Below, in pieces: positions 1 through 8,700 of a DNA stretch of 9,852 bases; positions within the stretch are counted from its first letter, which is position 1; each line of letters starts with the position of its first letter. Both the position numbers and the translations under genes were made by a program. This DNA comes from JARKQH01 sp964631605 (GTDB lineage Bacteria > Verrucomicrobiota > Verrucomicrobiia > Limisphaerales > UBA8199): NCBI GenBank assembly GCA_964631605.1, contig CAZVYG010000125.1, forward strand, positions 1 to 9,852, given 5' to 3'. The notes under the pieces were generated by a model. The model did no database searches. It was not told the origin of the DNA and saw only the letters and a program-made list of their open reading frames with translations.

Positions 1-2
1 AA

Positions 3-686
3 ATCCACCGCCTCCAAAAGACCATCGAGGAATACCTCTACCCGGCGATGGAGGATTTCAAACTCGACATCATCATTGACCAGGGACCCAACGCGCGAAG
101 CGTGCGCCTGAATCTGCCCCGGTTCACCCTCATCGGCGCCACCACCCGCAGCGGCCTGCTCACGGCCCCCCTGCTCACCCGCTTCCCCATCCGCGAGCGG
201 CTGGATTACTACCAGGCCGGGGACCTTCAGCAAATTGTCCTGCGGTCCGCCCGCCTGCTGGGCGTCGAAATCGAGTCCAATGGGGCCGCGGAAATCGCCC
301 GCCGCAGCCGCGGCACCCCCCGCATCGCCAACAACCTGCTGCGGCGCGTGCGCGACTACGCCGAGGTGCGCCACGAAGGCCGCATCACCGCCGCCGTGGC
401 GGACCAGGCGCTGGCCATGCTCGAGATTGACGAAAACGGCCTCGACGAGATGGACAAGCGCATCCTCGACAGCATCATCGTCAAATTTGGCGGCGGGCCC
501 GTCGGCTTGGGCTCGCTGGCGGTGGCGGTGGGCGAGGAACCCGACACGCTCGAAGAAGTCTATGAGCCTTACCTGATCATGGAGGGCTATCTCAAACGCA
601 CCCCCCAGGGGCGCGTGGCCACCGAATTGAGCTACCGCAAACTCGGCGTCAAGTTCGGCCAGGGAAACCAGCCCGCGCTGCTGTAA
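3..686 (+). CDS. ruvB: Holliday junction branch migration ATPase RuvB (5' end outside window)
   Basis: RuvB is the hexameric AAA+ motor that, with RuvA, drives branch migration of Holliday junctions before RuvC cuts them. The reading frame is open from the window edge, so the internal ATG at 48 is not the real start; the 15 residues before it (IHRLQKTIEEYLYPA) already match the RuvB region just after Walker B. Visible landmarks in order: PAMEDF; sensor 1 in FTLIGATTR; the arginine-finger segment LLTRFPIRERLDYY; sensor 2 in RGTPRIANNLLRRVRD; and the C-terminal DNA-binding winged helix with GGGPVGLGSLAVAVGEE and EPYLIMEGYLKRTPQGRVAT. The frame holds 227 codons before TAA, about two thirds of a usual RuvB of roughly 340 residues. 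The N-terminal Walker A and B lie upstream of the window. The C-terminus carries a few extra residues (GQGNQPALL) after the usual end. The next gene starts ten bases downstream on the same strand, so the two are probably co-transcribed. Confidence 0.97.
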   Translation: MHRLQKTIEEYLYPAMEDFKLDIIIDQGPNARSVRLNLPRFTLIGATTRSGLLTAPLLTRFPIRERLDYYQAGDLQQIVLRSARLLGVEIESNGAAEIARRSRGTPRIANNLLRRVRDYAEVRHEGRITAAVADQALAMLEIDENGLDEMDKRILDSIIVKFGGGPVGLGSLAVAVGEEPDTLEEVYEPYLIMEGYLKRTPQGRVATELSYRKLGVKFGQGNQPALL

Positions 687-696
687 GGTCCGTTTC

Positions 697-3600
697 ATGT
701 CGAAGTCGTCCGCACGGCCCGCCATCCGGCTCCGAGGGGTCCGCCACAACAACCTCAAGAATTTCGACCTCGACCTGCCCCTCAACCAGTTGATTGTCAT
801 TACGGGCCTGAGCGGCTCGGGCAAGAGTTCCCTGGCGTTTGACACTCTCTTTGCCGAAGGCCAGCGCCGTTACATCGAAACCTTCTCCCCCTACGCGCGG
901 CAATTCCTCGACCGCATGGACAAGCCGCAGGTGGACAGCATCCAGGGCATCCCCCCCGCCATCGCCGTCGAACAACGCAACACCGTCAAAACCACCCGCT
1001 CAACCGTGGGAACCATGACCGAAATCTGCGACTACCTGAAGGCGCTTTGGCCCCACGTCGCGCAACTGCATTGCCGCCAGTGCGGCCAGCCGGTCCGCAA
1101 AGACACCCCCCAGGCGGTCTGGAGCCAGGCTTGCGCCGCGGCCGCGGACGCCGCGCATGAGTGCCTCGTCACCTTCGAGCTGCCCCTGAGCGAAAAGCTG
1201 ACGCTCGCCGAGTCCCTGGCGCTGGTGGCACGACAGGGCTATCAGCGGTTGCTACTCGGAGACCGGGTGGCGCGGCTGGATGAGTTGACCGCCGGACAAG
1301 CGGCTCAGGCCGTGTCGCTCATTGTCATTCAGGACCGGTTAAAGCCCTCGGGAAACCGCGCCCGGTTTGTCGAGGCCTGCGAGCAGGCCTACCACTTCGG
1401 CAAGGGCAGGCTGACTGTGTGGATGCTGGACGAAGACTCGCGCGCCCGTGATCCCCGCCCCTTCTCCAACCGCCTGCACTGCGCCCGCTGCGACCTCGAG
1501 TATCGCCCCCCCACGCCGGCCTTGTTCAGCTTCAATCACCCCGTCGGCGCCTGCCCGACCTGCCGCGGGTTCGGCCGAATTATCAGCATTGATTACCATC
1601 TGGCGATGCCCGACCGCTCGCGAACTCTCGCCGAAGGAGTCGTCAAACCCTGGCAAACCGGACAGGGCTTGGAATGCCAGGCGGACCTCTTGCGCCTCTG
1701 TCGCCAGCATCAGATTCCGACCAATGTCCCCTTCCAGGACCTCCCGGCCCGCTGGCAGCGCTTTGTCATCGAAGGCGACCCGGACTACGGCAAGGACGCG
1801 GCTCATGAATGGCCCCACGCCTGGTACGGGGTGAAAGGCTATTTCCGCTGGCTCGAATCCCGCGCCTACAAAATGCATGTCCGGGTCTTGCTGTCCCGGT
1901 ACCGCGCCTACACGCCTTGCCCCGACTGCCACGGCAAACGCTTTCAGCCCGAGACCTTGCTCTATCGCCTGCCCCTGCCTCCCGCCCTCCAGAGCAGCCT
2001 TCAGACTGCGCCCCGCAACTCATCTGGTTTGACCTTGGCGGACTTTTACCATCTGCCCATTCGGGATGCCTTGCGGCTGGTCTCCGACCTGGCGGCCAGG
2101 ATCGGACGAAAGGGCAGGGATCCCCAAGCCATCCTGCTGGGCGAAGTCCTATCCCGCCTGGGCTATCTCGAAGCTGTCGGCTTGGGTTACCTGACCTTGG
2201 ACCGACCCACCCGGACGCTTTCCGGCGGCGAGACCGAGCGGGTGAACCTGACGACCTGCCTGGGCACACGGTTGGTAAATACGTTGTTTGTTTTGGACGA
2301 GCCGAGCGTCGGATTGCATCCGCGGGACACCCAGCGCCTCGTGCGCATCCTCCAACAACTGCGCGCCGCCGGTAACACCGTCGTCGTCGTCGAACACGAG
2401 GCCAGCGTCATGCGCGCCGCCGACCAGATTGTTGACCTGGGCCCGGGGCATGGCGCCACCGGTGGCGAGGTGGTCTTTCAAGGCGGTTACAACGGCATCC
2501 TCAAAGCCTCCCAATCCCTTACCGGAGCCTACTTGGCCGGACGCAAGCAGATCGAGCTGCCCCCCCGCCGCCCGGTGCTCGCGCTGCCGGGCGCCCGCCC
2601 CGCGCGCCGACCAGCCCTTTCCAACCCCCTCCAGTTGCGCGACGCTCCCGGGCCGCTGGCCGCGTCGCGGCGCCCTGACTTCCTGCGCCTTGAACATGCC
2701 ACCCGCCACAACCTCAGGGATTTGACGGTGGACATCCCGCTCGGCCGCCTGGTTTGTGTCACCGGCGTGAGCGGCTCGGGAAAAACCACTCTGGCGCGCG
2801 AAGTGTTGCTGCCGCTGCTGGCGGGGCGCCTCGAAACGCAAACTCCCGCCACGAAAGCCTCCGAGCGGTCCGACGCGGACAGCGCGGAGAACGACGACGA
2901 GGAATGGTCGGCGGGCGGTGAGGCATCGGAAGCCCGGATCAGCGGTTGGGAAAGCCTCGGCCGGGTCGTCCTGGTGGACCAGGCGATCCTCGGCAAGACC
3001 CCCCGTTCGAACCCGGCGGTTTACATCGGCGCCTTCGACGAAATCCGTGAGTTTTTCGCGCAGACCGAGCCGGCCCGGCAGCGCGGCCTCAACGCCAGCG
3101 CCTTCAGTTTTAATTCTAGCCAGGGGCAATGCGAACGCTGCCGGGGCGCTGGCTACGAAAAAATCGAAATGCAGTTCTTAAGCGACGTTTTTATCCGCTG
3201 CCCAGACTGCAACGGCCGCCGCTACCGCCCCCACATCCTCGAGGTGAAAGTCAAAGGCCCTTTCCCGCACCCGTGGTCCATCGCCGACCTCTTGGACGCC
3301 ACCGTCGAGGAAACCCGGCAGTTCCTCTCCGCCTTCACCGAATCCCGCCCGGCGCAGCGGGCGGCGGAGAGCCTGCGATGGCTCGAGGAAGTCGGCCTGG
3401 GCTATCTCAAGCTGGGCCAGCCCATCAATACGCTTTCCGGCGGCGAAAGCCAGCGGCTCAAGCTGGTCCGACACCTCGCCGAACCCGGCCGGAACGCCGG
3501 CGGCCGGCCCGTGAAGGGCGGCGCTCAAAAACCAACCTTGTTCCTGTTCGACGAACCTACCACCGGCCTCCATTTTGATGACGTGCGCGTGCTCCTGCGG

Positions 3601-3855
3601 GTCCTTCAGCAACTCGTCAACGGCGGCCATTCGGTCCTGGTGATCGAACATAATCTCGACGTGATCAAATGCGCCGACTGGGTGATTGACCTCGGGCCGG
3701 ACGCTGGCGATCAAGGCGGGCAGGTGGTTGCCGTCGGCACTCCGGAGGCGATTGCCGCCTGCCCGCAAAGCCACACCGGCCACGCCCTCCGCGAAGTGCT
3801 GACGGCGCAAAAACATCGCGCTCCCCGGCCAAAAGCCAGCCTTCGGCGAGGCTGA
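697..3855 (+). CDS. uvrA: UvrA-family excinuclease ABC subunit A, non-canonical paralogue type
   Basis: UvrA is the DNA damage-sensing ABC ATPase of nucleotide excision repair, which loads UvrB at lesions. The 1052-residue product has the full UvrA plan: Walker A I (TGLSGSGKSS, 36-45), UvrB-binding-like region (about 130-250), zinc module with C262/C265 and C286/C289, a CPDC pair at 408-411, signature I LSGGE (508-512), Walker B I VLDEP (532-536), H567, Walker A II (GVSGSGKTT, 690-698), zinc module C812/C815 with C835/C838, signature II LSGGESQR (913-920), Walker B II LFDEP (950-954) and H985. It is about 110 residues longer than E. coli UvrA. Departures from textbook UvrA are EQRNTVKTTRSTVGT near residue 92 where DQKTTSRNPRSTVGT is usual, ETERVNL after signature I instead of the usual EAQRIRL, and an acidic low-complexity stretch at 712-750. 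It may therefore be a second UvrA class rather than the housekeeping copy. The start is the ATG ten bases after ruvB, with AAGG overlapping the ruvB stop as a likely ribosome site. Confidence 0.92.
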   Translation: MSKSSARPAIRLRGVRHNNLKNFDLDLPLNQLIVITGLSGSGKSSLAFDTLFAEGQRRYIETFSPYARQFLDRMDKPQVDSIQGIPPAIAVEQRNTVKTTRSTVGTMTEICDYLKALWPHVAQLHCRQCGQPVRKDTPQAVWSQACAAAADAAHECLVTFELPLSEKLTLAESLALVARQGYQRLLLGDRVARLDELTAGQAAQAVSLIVIQDRLKPSGNRARFVEACEQAYHFGKGRLTVWMLDEDSRARDPRPFSNRLHCARCDLEYRPPTPALFSFNHPVGACPTCRGFGRIISIDYHLAMPDRSRTLAEGVVKPWQTGQGLECQADLLRLCRQHQIPTNVPFQDLPARWQRFVIEGDPDYGKDAAHEWPHAWYGVKGYFRWLESRAYKMHVRVLLSRYRAYTPCPDCHGKRFQPETLLYRLPLPPALQSSLQTAPRNSSGLTLADFYHLPIRDALRLVSDLAARIGRKGRDPQAILLGEVLSRLGYLEAVGLGYLTLDRPTRTLSGGETERVNLTTCLGTRLVNTLFVLDEPSVGLHPRDTQRLVRILQQLRAAGNTVVVVEHEASVMRAADQIVDLGPGHGATGGEVVFQGGYNGILKASQSLTGAYLAGRKQIELPPRRPVLALPGARPARRPALSNPLQLRDAPGPLAASRRPDFLRLEHATRHNLRDLTVDIPLGRLVCVTGVSGSGKTTLAREVLLPLLAGRLETQTPATKASERSDADSAENDDEEWSAGGEASEARISGWESLGRVVLVDQAILGKTPRSNPAVYIGAFDEIREFFAQTEPARQRGLNASAFSFNSSQGQCERCRGAGYEKIEMQFLSDVFIRCPDCNGRRYRPHILEVKVKGPFPHPWSIADLLDATVEETRQFLSAFTESRPAQRAAESLRWLEEVGLGYLKLGQPINTLSGGESQRLKLVRHLAEPGRNAGGRPVKGGAQKPTLFLFDEPTTGLHFDDVRVLLRVLQQLVNGGHSVLVIEHNLDVIKCADWVIDLGPDAGDQGGQVVAVGTPEAIAACPQSHTGHALREVLTAQKHRAPRPKASLRRG

Positions 3856-3919
3856 AGACGCGTTCGCAAAACCCGGGCCAAGGCCCAGCCGCGAGGGGCG
3901 GGCTCGCCAGCCTGAAACA
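3856..3919. other. 64-bp convergent gap between uvrA and rnc
   Basis: The stop codons of uvrA (plus) and rnc (minus) face each other across this gap. It contains only short inverted repeats: GGGC-CAAG-GCCC, and around 3899-3914 a stem of about 6 bp with a CGCC loop. Neither is followed by a T-run on either strand, so an intrinsic bidirectional terminator is not convincing. Termination could depend on Rho or simply use these weak stems. Confidence 0.4.
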
Positions 3920-4666
3920 TCACGCCTGGGCTTTCTTTGCAGGTCGGGAAGCGGTCTTGCGCGTGGGTTTGGCAACCTGCATCTGCTCGCGCAGGCGGCT
4001 CAGCGCCGCCAGCGCAGCCTGGCTTTCGGCCGCCTTCTTGCTCTTGCCCTGGCCCCGGGCCAGCTCGACGCCGGCATGATGCACCGTGCACTCAAAAACC
4101 CGGTCATGGTCCGGGCCCGTGGCTGAAACCACATGGTAAACAGGCACTTCATCGGAAATCGCCTGAACCAGCTCCTGCAGCTCGCCCTTCGGATTCTCAA
4201 TTATCGGCAGGGCTGTCAGCTCCCCGAACACGGTTCGAAAAACGCGCAGAATGAGCGCCCTGGCCGTCTCGAAATCACTGTCCAGGAACACGGCTCCCAG
4301 CATTGCCTCGAAACAATCGGCCAGTGCCGAGCTCCGGTCGCGCCCGCCCTGAAGCTCTTCGCCCTTGCTCAGAATCAGATGTTGCCCGAGGCCAAGCTGC
4401 CGGGCATGGTCGGCCAGGGTGCGCCGGTTGACCAGTTTGGCCCGCGCCTTGGTCAACGGACCTTCGTCAAAGTCGGGAAACCGCTGGTAAAGTTCGTGGG
4501 TCAGGACCAACTGCAGGACCGCATCTCCCAGGAATTCAAGCCGCTGATTGGTTTGCAGAGCAGCCCCTGGCTCGTGGGTAACCGAGGGATGCGTCAGCGC
4601 CAGCTTGAGCAGGCCGGTATCCCGGAAGGTGTACCCAATCTTCTCCTGCAGTTGCTCGTACTCCAT
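3920..4666 (-). CDS. rnc: Ribonuclease III
   Basis: RNase III is the homodimeric, Mg-dependent endonuclease that cuts double-stranded RNA, for example in rRNA precursor maturation and mRNA turnover. The 248-residue product begins MEYEQLQEKIGYTF and carries the family signature QRLEFLGDAVL with catalytic E44 and D48, then the second catalytic pair D117 and E120 in ALADCFEAMLGAVFLD. A dsRNA-binding domain follows at about 159-226, starting NPKGELQELVQ and ending in the GKSKKAAESQAAL helix. A lysine/arginine-rich tail (KPTRKTASRPAKKAQA) closes the protein. The frame stays open upstream to 4939, but those 91 codons lie over the preceding gene in another frame and look unlike RNase III, so the ATG at 4666 is chosen. 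A GGAG sits just before it (spacing of only two bases). The upstream gene ends 22 bases before this start, implying one transcript. Confidence 0.96.
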   Translation of the reverse strand: MEYEQLQEKIGYTFRDTGLLKLALTHPSVTHEPGAALQTNQRLEFLGDAVLQLVLTHELYQRFPDFDEGPLTKARAKLVNRRTLADHARQLGLGQHLILSKGEELQGGRDRSSALADCFEAMLGAVFLDSDFETARALILRVFRTVFGELTALPIIENPKGELQELVQAISDEVPVYHVVSATGPDHDRVFECTVHHAGVELARGQGKSKKAAESQAALAALSRLREQMQVAKPTRKTASRPAKKAQA

Positions 4667-4688
4667 CGCTCCAAAAGGCCGGATGACA

Positions 4689-5354
4689 TCAGGGTTTGGC
4701 CGGGACTTCCGCCCTTTCCGCAACGGGCTTGTCCTCCTCGGCCGGCCCTGGCGGGCAAGGGGCGGCCTCTGCCGCGGCGGCGGGTTCCGGCGGCGGAGCA
4801 GGTTCGGCGGTTGGACTTTCGCCAGCCGGCTTCTCCGCCACGGTTGGGCCCAGGCCATGTTCAAGCAGCTCGGCAACATCGCGTTGGACGGCATCGAGCT
4901 GGTTGAGCTGCAGCACAGGGTCCACCACGGTAAACACATCCCCGGTGCGGGGGTGTTCGTAGATAAACACGCGCTGCCCGTCGCGCATGACCTGCTCTTT
5001 GATCTTCAGCAACCGCTTCCGCTCGAGCATGACCGCCAGAATGTACATGGCCGGAACATAACGCGCATCGTTGATCTCCACCAATTTGCGCAGAAGCGAT
5101 TCCGCGTTCTCCTTGTGGATCGGCTCGACGGGCGGCGGCGGCAGTTCGTAAACCCCCTGCCAATACGAGACGAATCCTTTCCGGTCCCGCGCCCCCTCGC
5201 TGTATTGCTTCTCCCAGCAGCCCCGGCAGATGTCCAGCCGCCGAAATCCCGTGCGCTCGTCAAAAAGAAGCGTGTGATAGGCTTCCTTGTCGGCAAAGGA
5301 CTTCCCACACGCCTCGCAGGCGTGGGCGCGGGATTGAATGTTCCACTCGATCAT
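4689..5354 (-). CDS. Conserved hypothetical protein with two CxxC pairs, co-operonic with rnc
   Basis: I do not recognise a characterised function. The 221-residue product starts MIEWNIQSRAHACEACGKSF. Cysteine pairs C13/C16 and C43/C46 (DICRGCW) suggest a small zinc ribbon or treble-clef site near the N-terminus. A mostly helical middle (about 82-125, ESLLRKLVEINDARYVPAMY) follows, then a beta-looking segment VFIYEHPRTGDVFTVVDP (about 129-146). The last 50 residues are a low-complexity Pro/Ala/Glu tail, probably disordered. No signal peptide or membrane segment is visible, so it is likely cytoplasmic. The ATG at 5354 is preferred; an in-frame GTG two codons upstream (5360) is also possible. 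Neither has a clear Shine-Dalgarno. It lies 22 bases upstream of rnc on the same strand, which suggests an RNA-related role, but this rests on context only. Similar proteins seem to occur in Verrucomicrobia, from memory and not checked. Confidence 0.8.
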   Translation of the reverse strand: MIEWNIQSRAHACEACGKSFADKEAYHTLLFDERTGFRRLDICRGCWEKQYSEGARDRKGFVSYWQGVYELPPPPVEPIHKENAESLLRKLVEINDARYVPAMYILAVMLERKRLLKIKEQVMRDGQRVFIYEHPRTGDVFTVVDPVLQLNQLDAVQRDVAELLEHGLGPTVAEKPAGESPTAEPAPPPEPAAAAEAAPCPPGPAEEDKPVAERAEVPAKP

Positions 5355-5359
5355 GGGCA

Positions 5360-5379
5360 CGGCTCAAATACGGCTCAAA
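5360..5379. repeat. Tandem 9-mer with 11-bp period in the rnc-operon leader
   Basis: CGGCTCAAA occurs at 5360-5368 and again at 5371-5379, separated by TA, so the copies fall one helical turn apart. They sit immediately upstream of the CxxC-protein start and just downstream of the promoter-like sequence. This spacing fits a regulator-binding site or a leader element, but it could be chance. Confidence 0.45.
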
Positions 5380-5388
5380 CGCTGCCCT

Positions 5389-5416
5389 ATTATTGCCATC
5401 GGCCCGGCCGCCGCAA
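5389..5416 (-). promoter_or_regulatory. Possible sigma70-type promoter for the CxxC protein-rnc operon
   Basis: Read on the minus strand, TTGCGG (5411-5416) and AATAAT (5389-5394) are separated by 16 bases. They would start transcription near 5382, giving a leader of about 28 bases before the ATG at 5354. The -35 and -10 are only partial matches to consensus, so this is a candidate rather than a firm call. Confidence 0.3.
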
Positions 5417-5481
5417 CCCCCAACTGCGCCTCCCCCAAAAACCTTGAATTCCAACCCTCGTCCTGGAACACTTCCCCAACG

Positions 5482-5730
5482 ATGGCTCAACCACCGCAAC
5501 CAGTCCTGGACCTTATCCGACGGTTCGAACAAAACCGCGAAGCCTATCACTCGCCGACCTGCAACGAAACCCAGCAGACTCTCCAGCCGGTGCTCCGCAT
5601 CTTTCGTGAACGCGCCTGGCCCGATCAGGGAAACAACATCAAATGCGGCAACTCCCTCATCCGCCCGGATTTCGGCCAGCCCTCGCGGGCGGACTCCCCT
5701 CGGGGCGCAGCACTCGGACGCAAGACTTGA
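5482..5730 (+). pseudogene. Internally deleted remnant of an Eco57I-like type IIG restriction-modification gene
   Basis: An 82-codon frame starting at the ATG at 5482 looks like two distant parts of one large enzyme joined together. The first part, MAQPPQPVLDLIRRFEQNRE...NETQ, resembles the N-terminus of large single-chain type IIG enzymes that combine endonuclease and N6-adenine methyltransferase. The second, NNIKCGNSLIRPDF (5632-5673), resembles a motif that lies hundreds of residues later in such proteins, downstream of the methylase domain. The ERAWPDQG before it resembles an ERALPDL segment in the same part of the family. The methylase core, including the NPPY/NPPF catalytic motif expected of such enzymes, is absent. 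After PDF the similarity ends and a TGA follows at 5728-5730. A full enzyme is roughly 900-1100 residues, so this is a non-functional relic. The family alignment is from memory; the frame is open further upstream to 5338 but that part looks unrelated. Confidence 0.6.
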
Positions 5731-5738
5731 GGCTCAAG
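5726..5738. repeat. Short interrupted palindrome downstream of the PATR gene
   Basis: CTTGAG-G-CTCAAG is a perfect 6-bp inverted repeat around a single base. It lies just past the stop of the large minus-strand gene and overlaps the stop of the RM relic. No T-run follows on either strand and the loop is too tight for a six-pair stem, so a terminator role is doubtful. Confidence 0.35.
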
Positions 5739-5750
5739 CGCTCCGCGACC

Positions 5751-8700
5751 TCAGAATGCCTGCAGGCGGAAAAACCGCTGCGGCTCGCCAGTGTTCACCG
5801 GAACCGTGAAGCTGAAAGCGCCGTTGCTGTCGAACACGTTCGTGAGCGCAGGCATCCAGCTTGCGGCCGGGAGTCCAATGTCCGCCGCGGTCAACACCCA
5901 GTATTCTCCGCCGGGTAGCCCGTTGCCGCCGCTGACCGTCAGGTTGCCCTCGGCGACCGCAACATTCGTGATGCTCGGTTGGGGCACGCTCATGACGCCG
6001 ATCGTGCCCGTGGTGTTCAAAGCGCTCGTGTTCCACCGCAGCCCCGGACCGGGCGTTGCCGGCTGGACCGCGCTGAAGGAGCCGAGGTAGCTGCCGGCGC
6101 TGAAAAGTTTGAAACTGTCACCGGCTTGAAGCGCTGCGCCAAGATTCACAAGCGTCAGCGTGCCGCCGTAAGTGATGCTTGCGCCGCCTTGCAGCACGTC
6201 GTTTGTGCCTTGGGAACGGTCGAGTTCCATGAGGTTGGTGCCCTGCAGCACCACGGTGCCGCCAAACGCGAGCTTGCCGATGGAGGTTCCCGGAGCCAGG
6301 TTCCCGGCAGCGCCCACCTCGAGGTTCCCGGCGGCCGAACCGTTGCCCGTGAGGACACCCCCCGCAACCGTGATCGTGCCGCCGCCATTGAGCGTTCCGG
6401 CCAGATTGAGTGTGCCGCTGCTGACGACCGTGCTGCCCGAGTAGGTGCAGGTTCCGTCCAGCGTCAGCGTCCGAAGGCCGGTCATCAGAATGCCCGACGG
6501 AGCTGACTCGCCCACGTTATTCAGCACCAAATCCGATCCGATCTGCGGCGTGGTATTCCATCCCGGTGTTTTCGGCGAGAACGTCGCATTGCCGCCGGTC
6601 AGGGTGACGCTCTGGAACACGACCGGATGATCCGGGCCGGTCCCATTGAGGTTCACCCCCAGCTCCTGGCCGCCGCCAATCTTCAGATTGCCCATCGTGA
6701 TGGTGCTTCCCGCGGGCGCGGACCCCAGAGGGTCCAGGACCGCCAAACCGGTTCCGGCCACCTCGACATCGTTGCCGAACACGGTCGAGCCGGCTGCACT
6801 ATTGCGCAGGTTCAGCTCGGAATAGGTTCCGTTCAGCGTATTATTGGTCAGCACGCCGCCGTGCAGCACGATCTTTCCAGTGCCCGCCGGGCTGAAGGGG
6901 CCGGCCACGCTGGTTTGCAGTTCACCCTTGACCCGGTTGGAGAGGATGATCGTGCCGCTGAAATCGCTGGCGTTGGTGCCGCGCAGCCGGAAGCCGTTGC
7001 CGCCATCGGGCGAGGGATCATTGAACACGGTGGCCACGATCACCGTGCCCGCGCCGCGCCAGACATTGGTGAAGTTCACCTCAATGCCATCGGTCGGCGT
7101 CGCCAGATTCTGGGGATCGGCAATATAGAACGTGGACGTCGTGGAGGCGGCGGCTGTCACGCTCATGGGCGCCGGGTTGAGTGTGACCGTTGTGCCGAGG
7201 GTGCCCCCCGCCAATACAATCTCGTTGGTGTGGGCCGCCCCGAGCACCAGCGTGCCCCCGCTGTTGACCGTCGCGGCGGCGCCGGACCCGAGCGCATTCA
7301 GGTTCGCGGTTCGCAGCGTGCCGTTGTTGACCGTCAGGCCCCCGCCATAGCTGTTGGCCCCGCTGAGCGTCAGCGTGTTCGGGCCATTCTGGAGGACGCT
7401 CCCCGGCCCCGAGATCGCATTCGCAACGGTCGCATTGACCGGTTGATCGAACGCGAGCTCGCCTTCAACCGAAATCGCCCCCAGGAAATCGTTGGCGGCG
7501 TCGTTGGCAATGGTCAGCCGGCGGGAACCTTGCTTGGCAATGCCGGTCGCGCCGCTGAGCTTGCCGCTGCCCGTGAAGGTGTAGTCCAGCGCGCTGTTAT
7601 TCACCGTCAGGCTGCCCGGAGTCAGCGTCTCGGTCACCAAGTGGACCGTTGAGGTAAGCGCCGTGTCATTGAACGTCACAAAGTCCCCGGCGTTGTTGTA
7701 ATTGGTCGGCACTCCCCCTGCCAGCCAGTTGAGGGTGGTGGTGTCCCAGAGCCCGTTTTGCGCGCCGCTCCACACGATGGCTTGTGCCGGTGGTGGACCG
7801 TTGGTGATAATCAAGTCAATCGTCAGGCTGGCCAGGTTGTTCGACAGATAGCCCTCGAAAGGCGGGCTCCCCGCCGGCAACGTGCCCAGTCCGATATTGT
7901 CGAAACCCAGACCGCCAATCGCATCGGCATATTGGATCACTTGGAACTGGGCCGGATACGCGGTAATTGCCGGAAGAGCACTGATGTTGATGACGTTGGT
8001 GCTGCCGCCGGTGGTCAGTGTGACCACGTTGGCCGGCGCTGACTGGGCAGCCCGCAAGGTCAAGGTCGCATCGCTCACGTTCAGGGTGTCAATCGGATTG
8101 CTCGCGCTGCCAAAATTACCGCCCACCTTCAGTGACCCATACGCCACCGTGACGATGCCCGTGGTTGCCAGCGAGGTGGTTTTGACCAGGTCCCCCGCGG
8201 TCACGCTTCCGCCGCCCTGAACATTTAGGGTTCCCGTGGCGGAGGTGCCCACCGAGGAGGTGCTCTTGTTTCCTAGTGAAATGGTCCCCGCGACAAGATT
8301 CCCGGCATAACCCACCGTCAGCGTGCCGGTCGCGCTGGAATTGGTTGAGTTGCCCGAACAAACCGCCAGGTTGATGGTCGTGGCATCCACCACTCCCTGG
8401 TCGAACTCGAACAGCCCGATCGCGCTGTATTTGCCAACGTCCGTTCCGCTCTGGGAACGGCTCATCAGGCCCAGCGTCAGGGTCCCGAACTTGAGATCCA
8501 CCGGATGCCCGTTGAACAGCACGTTGCCGGTCGTGATCAATGCGGCGGTGCCCCCCGTGTTGCGGTTGCCGACCGTCATCGTGGTGCGCTGCGCATCGGT
8601 TCCACCCGCCCCGCGCATTCTCAACCCGCCGGAGCCGCTGGCGAACTGCAGGGTGGTCGTGGACCGCCCGCCGCCGACGTTGAAAGTGTTCACGTTGATG

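Noticed and set aside
2149..3129. Minus-strand open frame of 326 codons inside uvrA
   Set aside because: It is the antisense shadow of conserved UvrA motifs (Walker A II, signature I), with no family resemblance of its own.
3856..3919. Bidirectional intrinsic terminator between uvrA and rnc
   Set aside because: Stems are only 4-6 bp and neither strand shows a following T-run.
4667..4939. N-terminal extension of RNase III by 91 residues
   Set aside because: The extension reads over the C-terminal part of the upstream gene in another frame, is rich in Arg/Pro shadow composition, and RNase III similarity starts exactly at MEYEQLQEK (4666).
4548..5447. Plus-strand open frame of 299 codons opposite the CxxC protein and rnc
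   Set aside because: It is antisense to two genes with clear coding character, has no recognisable motif and is explained by high GC content.
5393..5809. Alternative 138-codon plus-strand frame overlapping the RM relic
   Set aside because: It runs in a different frame from the recognisable NETQ and NIKCGNSL motifs and overlaps the end of the PATR gene; no similarity is visible.
6627..7652. Plus-strand open frame of 341 codons inside the PATR gene
   Set aside because: Antisense of a low-complexity repetitive gene; its composition (Arg, Gly, Ala, Gln rich) reflects the opposite strand's Gly/Thr/Asn repeats.
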